A stretch of 64,000 nucleotides of DNA from Coptis chinensis (Eukaryota; Streptophyta; Magnoliopsida; Ranunculales; Ranunculaceae): NCBI GenBank assembly GCA_015680905.1, contig CM027377.1, positions 34,124,501 to 34,188,500 of the forward strand. The letters are read 5' to 3'. Numbering within the stretch: the stretch's first letter is position 1; every line of letters begins with the position of its first letter. The position numbers and the translations under genes are program-made. Positions 23,940 through 34,195 of this stretch are shown piece after piece. Below the pieces are notes generated by a model. It saw only the letters and a list, made by a program, of their open reading frames with translations. It searched no databases and was not told the origin of the DNA.

Positions 23940-26259
23940 CTGAGATTTAAATGGCGAAAACCCTAGGGTTTTGATTCGCTTATTTTCCCTCTACTCAATT
24001 CTTCATCTTCTCTCCTAAACTCCCAATCTCTTTCTCTCTGAACTGCGTTGAAGGGCTTCAATTGCTACCTTATGGTAAGTGTTCTTCTTTCCATGGTTGT
24101 TTTCTTTCAATCAATTCCGTCAATTCACCTATTTGTTCAAGTAATGTTAGTTAAAATATTATTTAGAACGAAGAATTGCATTATATATCCTAATTATAAC
24201 CTTTAGTTTGGATTGAATTTATTTGTCTCATTTTCAGAATTGCAAATAAAATTTTGTGATTGAATGGAACTCAATGAAATCAAATTTTCAAGTTTTTATA
24301 TAAGACCTAGAAGAATTAATACACATACTGAGTTGAAACTCAGAGTAGAATATCGACTATCGAATATTCACGAGAGAAAGCTTGTAGCCTGGTAAAACAG
24401 GTTTAATATCTTGTTATTCTATGTAATTTGAGTTTAATGTTGTTGAAAATTTGAATGTATGATTTGATATGTTGTTAGATAGTGATGGCATCAGGGTATG
24501 ATGAAACACGCATTGGATTGGACAATTATAGCATTGAATACTCATTTTGGTTTGAGCGTTGTTTTTTTGGTGTTCATATTGGCGGCACATTTTTTTTTTC
24601 ACCTTCGTTTGCTTTTTGTATCACTAGTTGCGTTTTTCGGTTTGGAAATTGACGTTGTTTTTGTGTTTGTGTATGAAGGGCGGAAAGTCTTCTAGTGGTT
24701 GTAATTATTTTTCTACTTTTACGGAAAAGTTATAAGCCACCTAAGAAGCCATTAACACAAAAGGTTGGTAATTATGGATTCTTTTTTATTGGAGTTATAC
24801 AATATTTTATTGCCCAACTGGTTAATTATACCATCTTTGTGGTAGTTAAATCTCGATATAATTACTTTAAGAGAATAATTGAATTTAACCAGTCTCTATT
24901 GTCTTTTTTCTCCCTCTTTTCTATAACATATATTTTTTTTATAGAAAGTATAGTGATAAAGATGGTATGGTGCTGGTCTCAAGTTAGTGGTCTATGTGAA
25001 TAATACGTAACTCAAGACAAATAGTAAGAATTGTAGGGAGGATAAGCCACCAAGAACTTGACCAAGATTAACAACCTTTGTGCAAGAGTAAATGTCCTTG
25101 TTTTATATTATTATTAGGTTCCATTTAATTCTTCTTCCCCGTTTGAGGTCTCTTTGTACATCTCATGATAATATTATTTTATGTTAGACATTGTTTGTCC
25201 ATTGTCCAGTTCACCATCTAGAGGAGGCACTCATGCAAAGTATAATTGTCCTCGATGTAGTACATTCGTTCTTTACATAACCAAACATATTTGAAATGTT
25301 GATCCAAAGTGGTTGAATATCTGTATTGGGATTTATCCGTTAGTTTTGAAACTTATGAAATAATGGTGGGTGATTCCGTGGATGGGATGCTGAATTTGCT
25401 ACTAAGGCATATAAGGATGAAGTTGAGGCGTTGCACAAATACGGTCAGTTCGTGATATGATGTTATTTATGGGTTTTATTGATATTTAGGACTACTTTAT
25501 ATGTTTATTGTATATGATGTTTCACAGTTGTTAGAGGATCCGAATATGAAGCGAGAGAGGTCAAGAGGCAAATGAAGGAAACTTTGAGTCCGCAAGGTAA
25601 GAAAATAAAGTCCCTAATAATGAAATTTCATTGTTATGAAGTTTTGGTTGGAAATCGAAAAGGATTTTCGCATTTGTTTGGTATATTTGGAGACCTTGAT
25701 ACATAATAAAAAAAAAATTTAAGAGGTTTTGTATTTATATTATCTGATGATTCATGATTCAGCTCAGATTCCTTATTTTCTTACTCAATCAAATAAAGAA
25801 GTTACCATTTCTTCGAGAAAATAAAGATTCTCATTGAGAAAGAGCCTACTGTTTCCTTTAAGATCTTGAATGACTTATTTCAAGTTTCAATGCTTCTACC
25901 AGTCCTTATTTTAGTCATTTGGTTGTTTGGGTGAAGTTTATAAGTTCAGTAATGTAAGTGGTGCTTGATTCAAAATAGCACATCAGGTTATGTTATGCTT
26001 TTCTAGTGGTAGCTGAAATTAATGCTTAGAAACTAATTAGAGGGACTAATTGAAATCTTCAGCTTTCCAATCTCCAGGCAATGATCCTGTGATGAAGGAA
26101 GAAGAATTCTAGATAAGTAGTTTTTGCCTCTTTAAAATTCAAACAGAAATTAACTAGTCTGTTCTTTTAAAGTAGGAAGGAGATACTAACAGAGCATAAA
26201 TCGAAATCAAAAAAGAAAGCCAAGAAAACAAAGTTCAAGTCTTTGAAGAAAGGAGTTTA
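23940..26259 (+). pseudogene. Unknown captured gene fragment(s) with telo-box leader and Lys-rich tail
   Basis: Sequence at 23951-23975 contains AAAACCCTAGGGTTTT, a telo-box as found in leaders of plant ribosomal and translation genes, followed by a CT-rich leader and a GTAAGT donor near 24074. Later exon-like pieces follow: one at 24484 reading MASGYDETRIGLDNYSIEY, one near 25390-25445 reading WDAEFATKAYKDEVEALHKY, and one near 26177-26259 reading HKSKSKKKAKKTKFKSLKKG then V and a stop. I do not recognise the family, and the pieces may come from more than one gene. Between them lies AT-rich sequence, likely intron. Position inside the CACTA and orientation match the phospholipase D fragments, which suggests the same capture process. 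Confidence 0.4.
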
Positions 26260-26893
26260 GTAAGTGACAAACCTTGAACATTGTTTTGTGGAGGTTCATT
26301 GCTTTATCAAATGCTATATAAATGTTCATATATAGTCATGGCTATTGCAAGAAGTTCAATTTTTTATTTTTTATTTTCACTGATCGTTACCTTTTTGAGA
26401 ATTTGGGTTCAAGTATCTTCTGATGTTTATTTGAAGTTTTCCTTCTTTACAAAATGGTTAAATTTCAAAATCCTATCCACGTGCTTCTCTTTCTCTCACT
26501 CGAATATAAAAATGTCTTACCACAGCTACCTATGTTTGTCCATGAAGTTAAATCAGTTGTTTATACAATTAGGAAAATAGGGGAAGTTAATGCACTGTGT
26601 TGAATCTTCTTGACATCTATACATGTTTGATAGATGTAGTTTTAATGTAGGAAGGTGTTATGCAAACTCATGATGAAGAGACTCATAAGTTCTTTTGACA
26701 CTCAAGTGTCCATTGCGTACTCTCTCCGCGTTATGCCAGCAATAAGCTTAGTATTTTTAAGCAACAGGTAGAGATATTATTTGAGGAGCAAAATGTTATT
26801 AATAGCTACAAAGACAATAACTTTATTATGCATTTTGATTATCTTAGATTACTAGCATTACTAATTAGTCTTGGAGTGAACCTTCCAATCCAG
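26260..26893. other. AT-rich non-coding stretch between captured fragments
   Basis: No recognisable exon. An open stretch at 26281-26580 gives a low-complexity hydrophobic translation typical of AT-rich introns. It ends at the acceptor CCAG (26893) that starts the first phospholipase D exon. Confidence 0.5.
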
Positions 26894-28140
26894 GTTGTTG
26901 GGACACTTTTACACACCATCGGTGTATTGTTGTTGATACCCGTGCATCTGGAAATAACCGAAAAATAACTTCTTTCATTGGTGGCCTTGATCTCTGTGAT
27001 GGTCACTATGACACCCCTAAACATCGGCTCTTTCGCGATCTTGACATTGTCTTTGCGAATGATTTTCACAATCCAACATTTCTTGTAAGTGCTGATAATC
27101 TTACAAAATAAAAATGATTTTGCACCATTGCTTCTCGTTTTAAAGAAATTTCTTCATATCACTTTACTTTAGTAAATGACGCTACTCTGATAGTTTAAAT
27201 AGGAGTTTATTCACACCTTTTGTGTTTTACTCTCTCACTGTGTATCTACTTTCTTGTGTTTGTGTTTTGTTCATGAACAGAAAGAATAGTTTTATAGATC
27301 ATTTCTCAAAAAGAAAATATTTCTGTTTTAGTATGTATTTAGCCTTTAAGTTTCCCTCGATAACGCTTTTAGTCTCGGTTAGAGGTCCAAGACAACCCTT
27401 GCATGATTTACACTCGCAGAATCGATGGGCCTGCTGCACATGACATACTAACCAACTTTGAACAAAGATGGAGAAAAGCTACAAAATGGAAAGATATCGA
27501 TCAAGAAAGTCACATCACACGGGGTACGATGATGCGTTGATAAACTTATATCGGATGTCATGGATACTTACTCCTGCTGCTTCTAATGATGAGAATGTGC
27601 GTGTTTCCAAAGAAGGAGATCCTGAAAACTGGCATGTGCAGGTAAGAATGAAGATGTATGTAGTTCTTGATTTTTTTTAAAGAAAAGGAATGTCATTGTG
27701 CTTCTATTCCATATGAACAAATAATCGGTACCTTCTTCTAGGTGTTTCACTCAATTGATTCCGATCTGTTAAGGGATTCCCAAAAGTAGTGAAGGAAGCT
27801 GAAAAACAGGTGAGTTACTGTTGGACATTATATTGCATCTCTGTTCTTTGAATTCAGTATCCATGCTCAATTATACTTGTCTCGACTTGTGCATCAACAG
27901 TATCTCCCATTTTGCGTCAGCCAATGTGAAACGTTATTATTATGGCAGTTATTCCAAAAATATTTTTAGTTGCGTGTTTGTATTTTTGGCAGTTGTTTAT
28001 GATTATGGCTGTTGTTCATTTCTTTATAAATATTTTTAGTTAGTTTGTATTTTTGTTTGTAGAATCTCATGTGTGGAAAGAACTTGAAAATTGACAGGAG
28101 CATACATGCTGCATATGTGAAAGCAATAAGATCCCTACAG
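26894..28140 (+). pseudogene. Phospholipase D (delta-like) multi-exon fragment captured by the CACTA
   Basis: Four exons with GT-AG borders. Exon a (26894-27084) reads DTRASGNNRKITSFIGGLDL, then CDGHYDTPKHRLFRDLDIVF and NDFHNPTF. Exon b (about 27384-27642) contains LTNFEQRWRKATKWKDI, DDALINLYRMSWILTP and VSKEGDPENWHVQ. Exon c (27742-27809) reads VFHSIDSD. Exon d (28063-28140) reads NLMCGKNLKIDRSIHAAYVK then AIRSLQ. This order is that of plant phospholipase D between the first HKD motif and the second catalytic region, closest by eye to PLD-delta. The HKD stretch (about 26910-26935) and exon b carry small indels that shift the frame, and exon c has stops. The C2 domain and the second HKD are absent. 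Retained introns show capture at the DNA level, not by a processed transcript. Confidence 0.9.
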
Positions 28141-28653
28141 GGTGGCTTCTAATGCTTGTTTTGACGGCCAAAGTCTGGATTGGGCTTCATCAGCTGGGTA
28201 GGACTTTGGTTAAATAGTGAGTGGTTTATGGACACACTAACATTAGTACATCGCGGTCACTGCTATCAGCTTTTGGGCTTGTTAAGTGATGTGGGAGCAT
28301 GGACCCATTATTCACTTTGTGAAGTTTCTTTATTTTTTATGGAAGGTATATTTGGATATGGGTTGTGCTTTTAAAGAGAATTTTGGGTCAGTAAAAAATG
28401 GATCCAATGACCCTGTACTGGGTGGGTTTCTTTTGGCCATGATTTAGTAGATTTTGGGCTAGGGGCTCTTTTTGGCCCTGATTTGGCCTTTTTTTTTAAA
28501 AAAATGAAAAAATGAAAAACGACACTTGTCAAGTGTTGTAGAAAAAAAAAACAACTGCAAAAAAAACGGGTCACCATACGACACCCAAAAGTGTCTTTTT
28601 TTTGGAAAAACGATACATCTGTCACGTCTTTTTTCAACAGATATGGTGTAGTG
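28141..28653. other. Right subterminal region of the CACTA
   Basis: Non-coding. It contains runs of A or T, the subterminal motif ACGACACTTGTC at 28519-28530 and related GACACCCAAAAGTGTC and ACACTTGTCAAGTGT short palindromes at about 28520-28595. These would be candidate transposase-binding sites, as subterminal repeats are in En/Spm. Confidence 0.6.
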
Positions 28654-28947
28654 TCAGCTGGATCGTTTAGCTACCAAAGATCAAACTTACCAAGTACATC
28701 ACCAGCCTTGAACCTCTTTCCCGTAGGCCAGCTTACAGTGTTAAAGGTTCAGCCACGAGCATCTCCAATTGTGTAGATTGCTGCATGAGCAATTTCACAA
28801 TGAACCAGTAGGACTAGTAGTGTGACTGCAATGGTCACAACATGATTTGCACTGCCTCTTCCCTGCACCATCTTAAGAAAAACAACAACTATAAGTGATG
28901 AAAGATGAAAACTGAGAAACTTGAGGTTTTGTGGTGATGGACTTCAA

Positions 28948-29170
28948 CTGAGGAGATCAGCATGCTCCGCCAGGTGCTCTGTCGTTTAACGTTACGTAAC
29001 TTATTTTCACATTTTGTTCAAGATGAGATGATTGACACCCGCGGTGTTCTGTGATGTTTGGTTTGGCTAGCTGTTCAGATTGTTGTTGATTGCCCTAGGA
29101 CTGTACCTGATGTTACTTTCTTTCAGCAATTGGAGGTTCATAAATCCTTGGAACGAATTCTATATACGTG
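28948..29170 (+). pseudogene. TBC (RabGAP) domain fragment, TBC1D22-like
   Basis: Two short exons. The first ends TEEISMLRQ at 28973 with a GTGCTC donor. The second (29079-29170) starts after CTGTTCAG and reads IVVDCPRTVPDVTFFQQ then LEVHKSLERILYTW, ending at a GTGAGT donor. This is the start of the TBC domain of plant RabGAP proteins, where RTVPDVTFFQ is strongly conserved. The catalytic Arg/Gln fingers and the rest of the domain are not seen downstream. It lies head-to-head with the plantacyanin start, 77 bp away, so it may be older debris or part of a captured mosaic. It is not a working gene. Confidence 0.75.
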
Positions 29171-29716
29171 GTGAGTTCCTTTACATGATTATATGGGATA
29201 AATGTATACTATTGTGTAGACCTTTAGGCATTTAAAAGAATACTATTATGATGTAGACTTTGGCAGCTGGGATTAATTAGAACAACATTCCATATGTAAT
29301 GGTTAGTACTTTCTCCTTCATTTGATATTTGCTATATTAGATGATTTTCAGTTCTAATGATTGCTTTTAAATGTTGTAGAAATATCTTCGAAGCCTGCTC
29401 TAAGGCAGGATCATGAAGAGGTACAAATGAGGAATATCGTCTGTCGAGTTTAGGCACTATATACGATGATGTTTTCATTTTTCTTAAGAGTCATTCTAAA
29501 TAGTGTTTCAATTTTTAAAGAGTGTTATATTTGTTCTTTTATGTAAGTTAGGATGCCTAATGGGATCTATGTTGTAAAAAAACCTTATGCCAAGTACATA
29601 TTGAGTATGAAATATTGAATTGTGGATAATTAAGATTCTTATGGGTTTGATTGGAATGATAGAATTTTGTATGAATTGCAGGTGATGTGAATTGTATGAA
29701 TTTTGTATGGCGCTAG
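29171..29716. other. No gene recognised
   Basis: AT-rich sequence after the TBC fragment. A short exon-like piece near 29380-29420 (EISSKPALRQDHEE) is not identifiable. No repeat or regulatory element stands out. Confidence 0.4.
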
Positions 29717-30039
29717 AATCAATTTTTTTTTATCCAACAAAAGACATTTGCCATGGCCATAAAATGTGGCGAAATTTTAGATACACTCCACAAAAGACAT
29801 TTGCCACGGCCTAAACCTGTTGCCAAATTATAGATCCCAGCCCACAAAAGACATTGGGCACGGGTCGTGTGAGGAATGGCTACGGTTTAGTGCTGTGGCA
29901 AAAGGGGACATTGACCATGGCCCTTGTAACGGTTTATATCCATGGCCAAAAATGAAGTTGTACCCACGGTCATGAGCTATGGCTAAAGGTCTTTTGCCAT
30001 AGCTCATGACCGTGGCTAATACTCGGTATTCTTGTAGTG
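29717..30039. mobile_element. CACTA-type terminus with subterminal repeats and a 20-bp hairpin
   Basis: The right edge reads, inverted, CACTACAAGAATACCGAG, a classic plant CACTA end. Inward lie repeated motifs (AAAAGACATTTGCCA and GCCATGGCC types at about 29741, 29788 and 29848) and a perfect inverted repeat: CCACGGTCATGAGCTATGGC at 29964-29983 and its complement at 29996-30015, with a 12-nt loop. The matching left terminus was not found, so this is a truncated element. It abuts the gypsy LTR fossil that continues from 30040. Confidence 0.7.
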
Positions 30040-32197
30040 ATGAGTTTGATACACTTTACCTTTAAGCCAACACTTTGTCTTAGGGTATGATATTTACGTC
30101 CATGCATAAAAGATTAATAGATCCTACCCTCCTACAAAACAGAGTTAGACATCACAATAAAATGATTTATCTCAGCCAGTCAAATTTCCATTCATAATCA
30201 AACCTCATTTAAGACATTTAAGTCTAATTGATACAACCTGGTTCGTCACACATATTCGGGGAATACCACTTATCATAATACATATATCAAGGGTAGTCAT
30301 TCACATGCCATCATTATGTCATAAAGTTTTTGCGTGCATAACCATAGATCTCAGACTATCACAAGTCATTAATATTTTTGTAATAACATATCAAGTTATA
30401 GCCATTTCACAATCACATAAAAGATCACAAGCATTCATTAATATTATTTACAGTCACACTTTACATCCATAACATCACACAAATTAACATACTTTTAGTT
30501 CATTCAATTCCACAATGTATTTTGTTTATTAATCACTTATTTACTGACCTCACCTTTAGTTCCTACTCTACGATTTGCACTCACACATTTGCCAAATCAC
30601 ACATACTCATGTGCCTCTCTCACACCGAGTACCACTATAAGACATATGTCCCAAGCGGGGATATCGCCTCCAGGAACATATTTACATCTTGCAAACTCGT
30701 AACTTGTGAGTCACATGCAACCATCTCTGGGCTTTCCATTCGCATAATCACAACCTCTTATGGGCATTCAATATCTCAGGTCATTCATGGCACATTCAAT
30801 GAATATCTTGGGTCATTCCTGCCATATTCAAGGAATACCCATCATACACTAACAGGTCATTCATGGCACATTCAATGAATACCTTGGGTCATTCCCACCA
30901 CATTCAAGGAATACCCATCATAACACTAACATGTCATTCATGGTATATTCAATGAATACCTTGGGTCATTCCCGCCACATTCAAGAAATACCCATCATAA
31001 CACTAACAGGTCATTCATGACACATTCAATGAATACCTTCCTATCACATGACATCTCAACTCATAATATATCATTACCAAATCCTGAGGCATGGAGAGTT
31101 CTAAAGGTATGGTCGACTCGTTGAAAATATTATTCTCAGCTCACTTATAATTGTACTAGCATTAATCATACACAACAATTGATCACACGTTCATAAAGTT
31201 ATTTTCATGCATCAATGCAAATCAATCACACATTTAAATATTATTGAACGCAACACGAATAGTCATCAATCAAATATAATTAAAACAACCACAATCACGT
31301 ACACAATTAAATACTAACATTATACACATATAGTTATCACAAAAACTAATATATACTATATAATATAATGGCTACACCTGTACATAAGGTTGCCTATGTA
31401 TCCAATCTTTCAAGATTAGAATCAAACCTTACGTAGCTCTTATTAGCCACATAGTCAGAATCAAAGTCCATCAGTGCCAATATATATTATTGCATAATAC
31501 ACCACGCCAAATCTTTATTAGATAATGACAAACATGTTTATACAAGTTTCGACAACTAAAATAGATCCACATAAAAACACTTAAATGATAAGGGACCCAG
31601 CCTACACAAAGTTAAGAACCGACCCCTATAACTAGACCAAGCCTAACTAGAACAGATTCGGCCAAAAAACAAACTCTAACCAAAGCCCATCTAAATTAAT
31701 ATCATCCGGTCCACTTAAAATAAAAAGGACCCAACCCACAAAAATAATAGAAACCAGCCCAACAACTCAAGGCCCAAAACCATAAACTAAACTTAAGCCC
31801 AAAAATTTATAACTTAAAACAAACTCAAGCCCACAAGTTATATTTCTTAAAAACAACTCAAGCCCACAAGTTCTATTTCGGCCCAAGCCCAACTAAAATA
31901 AATTAAAGCTCTGGAGCACTAGATCGTAGTCTCCTTCTTCTTCCTCAAACAGCTCACACCACCACCAAACCAGCAAACCCTAAGCACTAATCCACCGACC
32001 GCCACCACCAATCGGCCCAAAAATCATTCAAAATTGGTTAGGGTGAAAAACCCAATAACGTTAATTAATCAAAAATACTAAATCATCAACTGAAAAACCC
32101 TCCCAAAAAAAACATATCTAAACTTATACGTTTACACTTCTAAGTCAGTCACTAGCCAACGGTTTACCATAGACCAAATGTATATATATATATAGCC
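30040..32197 (-). mobile_element. Old gypsy LTR fossil, first part (split by a Mutator-like element)
   Basis: Diverged relative of the solo LTR at 14995-18639, in the same orientation. Shared landmarks are TCCTACCCTCCTACAAAA-like text near 30122, the CTACGATTTGCACTC...CATTTGCCAAATCACACAT block near 30566, the 76-bp minisatellite, then GGCCCAAAAC-rich text. The LTR resumes at 37544 and ends at 38229 with GGTGTTATA. The left end is replaced by the CACTA terminus. It is older than the other LTRs of this family here, judging from divergence. No coding sequence. Confidence 0.72.
30780..31040. repeat. Expanded 76-bp LTR minisatellite
   Basis: Four rounds of GGTCATTCATGGCACATTCA...CTTGGGTCATTCC...CATTCAAGGAATACCCATCA, with small variations. 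Same motif as 16016-16290. Confidence 0.88.
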
Positions 32198-32339
32198 CCG
32201 CTCATAGACGGACATCCATAAAATGGACTTGATGTAAATATTGAAATATCGCGATATATACTCTCAACAAACTTTAGTGCGTGGTCCCTCAAAACCGCTC
32301 ATATATACTCTTTTTTCTAATTAAAATTCATGTCACTCA

Positions 32340-34000
32340 ATATTTTGTAGATAGAATTTGGAATATGATTCTTCTTTCACTTGTATGACTACCAATATTT
32401 ATGAAACAAGGCTGCAAATTCGCGTGAAGAAAAGAAGAGTCAATCAATTGGGGTATTGCTTATGGTGCTACTCATGGGATCTGTACAGCTCGAAATGGGT
32501 TCAGCGTAGCAACGGTTTTTGCAATCGGTGTTGGGGTTCTTGCTGACTGAAACATGATCAAAGTGTATACTTTTTCTTAAAGGAAGTAATTCACTTTTCC
32601 ATTGATATGATACCCAGATAGGGACACTGTATACAATGTACATATAAAGAAAACAATTGGAGTAGATTATCTGAGAAAGGGAACACCTAAACTTCGACAC
32701 CGTACTACTTGCGTGCATTTGCTATTTTGTTTTTGCATTTTTTCCTTGAAGTTCCTGCATAAGAGAACCTTGCACCCATTGGGTTCAGAACAAAGTCGGG
32801 AATGTAGTTCCAAGAGTTGCCACATTCTCTTGGAATGGATGCATCCCAGGGACTCTCAACTTGCAACCAACAAAGTGATTACATGCTGCAAAGTTGGTAT
32901 GGCCAGACTCTCAACTGGCATCACTAGGAGTTGTTTCTATGGAGACAGTTGGTAGCCCGTTTGCCCCTGCAATGATGTATGAAGCAATTGGCCTGTAGGA
33001 AAGACGTGTGGTTCGCCCTCTTCTCAGTCATCGGTTGGGATCGATAGTTGGTGTAGCGAATGCAGCGAGGATTTATCAAAGTTCTGTAAAGGCTTCAAAC
33101 TTGGTGACAGACTCTTGCGGCCATGAATGGTGAATGTGTCTGCGGAACCAAGTCCAAGACGAGCAAAGTGTATTTGTGACTGGGAAGTGGGAGAGCGTAT
33201 TTGTTTTGCTACCATATGGTTATTAATTTTATTTGTTTTGTTGAATATACCAAACTGTTACTTTGGAATCTGGATACTAGCACCTCTGTATTAACAAATT
33301 AACTTGGTACATTGTTGCAAGGTACATATATTAGTGCATACTTGCTTCTGCAGGTTGATGGTATTAAGACTCTAAGAGAGCCTTCATGTGTACGCTACAA
33401 GCAACCATTTTTAGTAATGATGGCTAGAATGAAGTTTCTGTTAAACTTTGGAAGAAGTATAAGTTTGAAGTTCATATATAACAGTAACCCATAAACAAGT
33501 TCATAACCTATGTTAGAAGTTCAAAAATAAGAACCTGCTAAGGTTTGGAAGAATTTGTTAGAAGTTCAAATTACATCCAGCAATAACCCATTAATCCTGA
33601 AAAACCTGGCGCCATATGATAAGTGGCATGCACATGCACAACCAATGAATCTGGAACAAGTTTGGAAATTCATAAACAAGATCACACTTCTATAGAAATT
33701 GTCATTGTTCACCAGAAAATGTAAGCACCAGATACCAAGTCTGACACAGGAAAAAAACTCTCGTCAACTATATATATGCTTACAATACCTCTATTTGATC
33801 TAACTAGAGCTAACTAATTGTAGGAAATCATAAAAACTTAAGCATTAGATAGCTTGTTTCTTCAAATTGCAGTAACCTTTGAAATGCAACCTTTAGAATC
33901 CAATTATGTGGAACTCTCTTTAATCAAGCGACATTCCTACAACAAAAACATATGAATATTCAAAGCTTTGAAAATACAATAAACATACATACAAATAAAT
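32340..34000. other. Left internal part of the Mutator-like element, exon-like but unidentified
   Basis: Between the left terminal repeat and the 3' end of the transposase there are about 1.6 kb with short exon-like readings on the plus strand, for example GIAYGATHGICTARNGFSVA followed by TVFAIGVGVL at about 32450-32545, and a Cys/Ser-rich stretch at 32713-32955. The first looks like a membrane segment. I do not recognise a family. Captured gene pieces are common in Mutator-like elements, so this is a candidate, but it could be chance. Confidence 0.3.
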
Positions 34001-34195
34001 AATTAAAAATGCATATTTTACCCGAAGATGAACAAGAATCATCATTTGTGGTATAGTCCGAAGTTGTGTCCTCGTTGTACAAGGAAGATTTTTCACTGCA
34101 AGTCAATTAACATAAGAAGGGAATATGTGAATACTCTAATAGGAATAAAAATAAAGAAAGAAAAATTTGTGTTTCTTACCCCTTCTTTAGCTCTC

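Larger units (their letters stand above)
23750..28653 (+). mobile_element. Non-autonomous CACTA transposon carrying captured gene fragments
   Basis: Terminal inverted repeats CACTACACCAGAACTGTT (23750) and, inverted at the right end, CACTACACCATATCTGTT (ending 28653). The 3-bp target duplication TCA (23747-23749 and 28654-28656) is exact. A subterminal motif ACGACACTTGTC occurs near both ends (23796-23807 and 28519-28530). The 4.9 kb contains no TNP2-like sequence, so movement would depend on a transposase elsewhere. Instead it holds an unknown gene fragment with a 5'-UTR-like telo-box, and phospholipase D exons. Both inserts lie on the plus strand. The element sits in the intron of the minus-strand plantacyanin gene. 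Confidence 0.92.
22897..28871 (-). pseudogene. Plantacyanin (phytocyanin, type I blue copper protein), two exons, intron invaded by CACTA
   Basis: Exon 1 (28871-28691) starts MVQGRGSANHVV, has a hydrophobic signal peptide (about residues 10-30, ending in IAHA), then AIYTIGDARG, a stop where plantacyanins have Trp, TFNTVSWPTGKRFKAGDVL, and a GTAAGT donor. Exon 2 (about 23099-22897) reads VIFKYNPSFHKVVVVD, YNTCRTPRGA, GTDRIRLAKGPNFFICNYIG then HCESWMKIIVNAI and a stop. The four copper ligands (His in SFHK, Cys in ICN, His in GHC, Met in WMK) and both disulfide cysteines are present. Length would be 127 residues, normal for small secreted plantacyanins of the cell wall. Defects are the Trp-to-TGA change in exon 1 (near 28752) and an acceptor reading TG rather than AG before exon 2. 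The 5.6-kb intron contains the CACTA element 23750-28653. It is probably a recent pseudogene. Confidence 0.88.
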
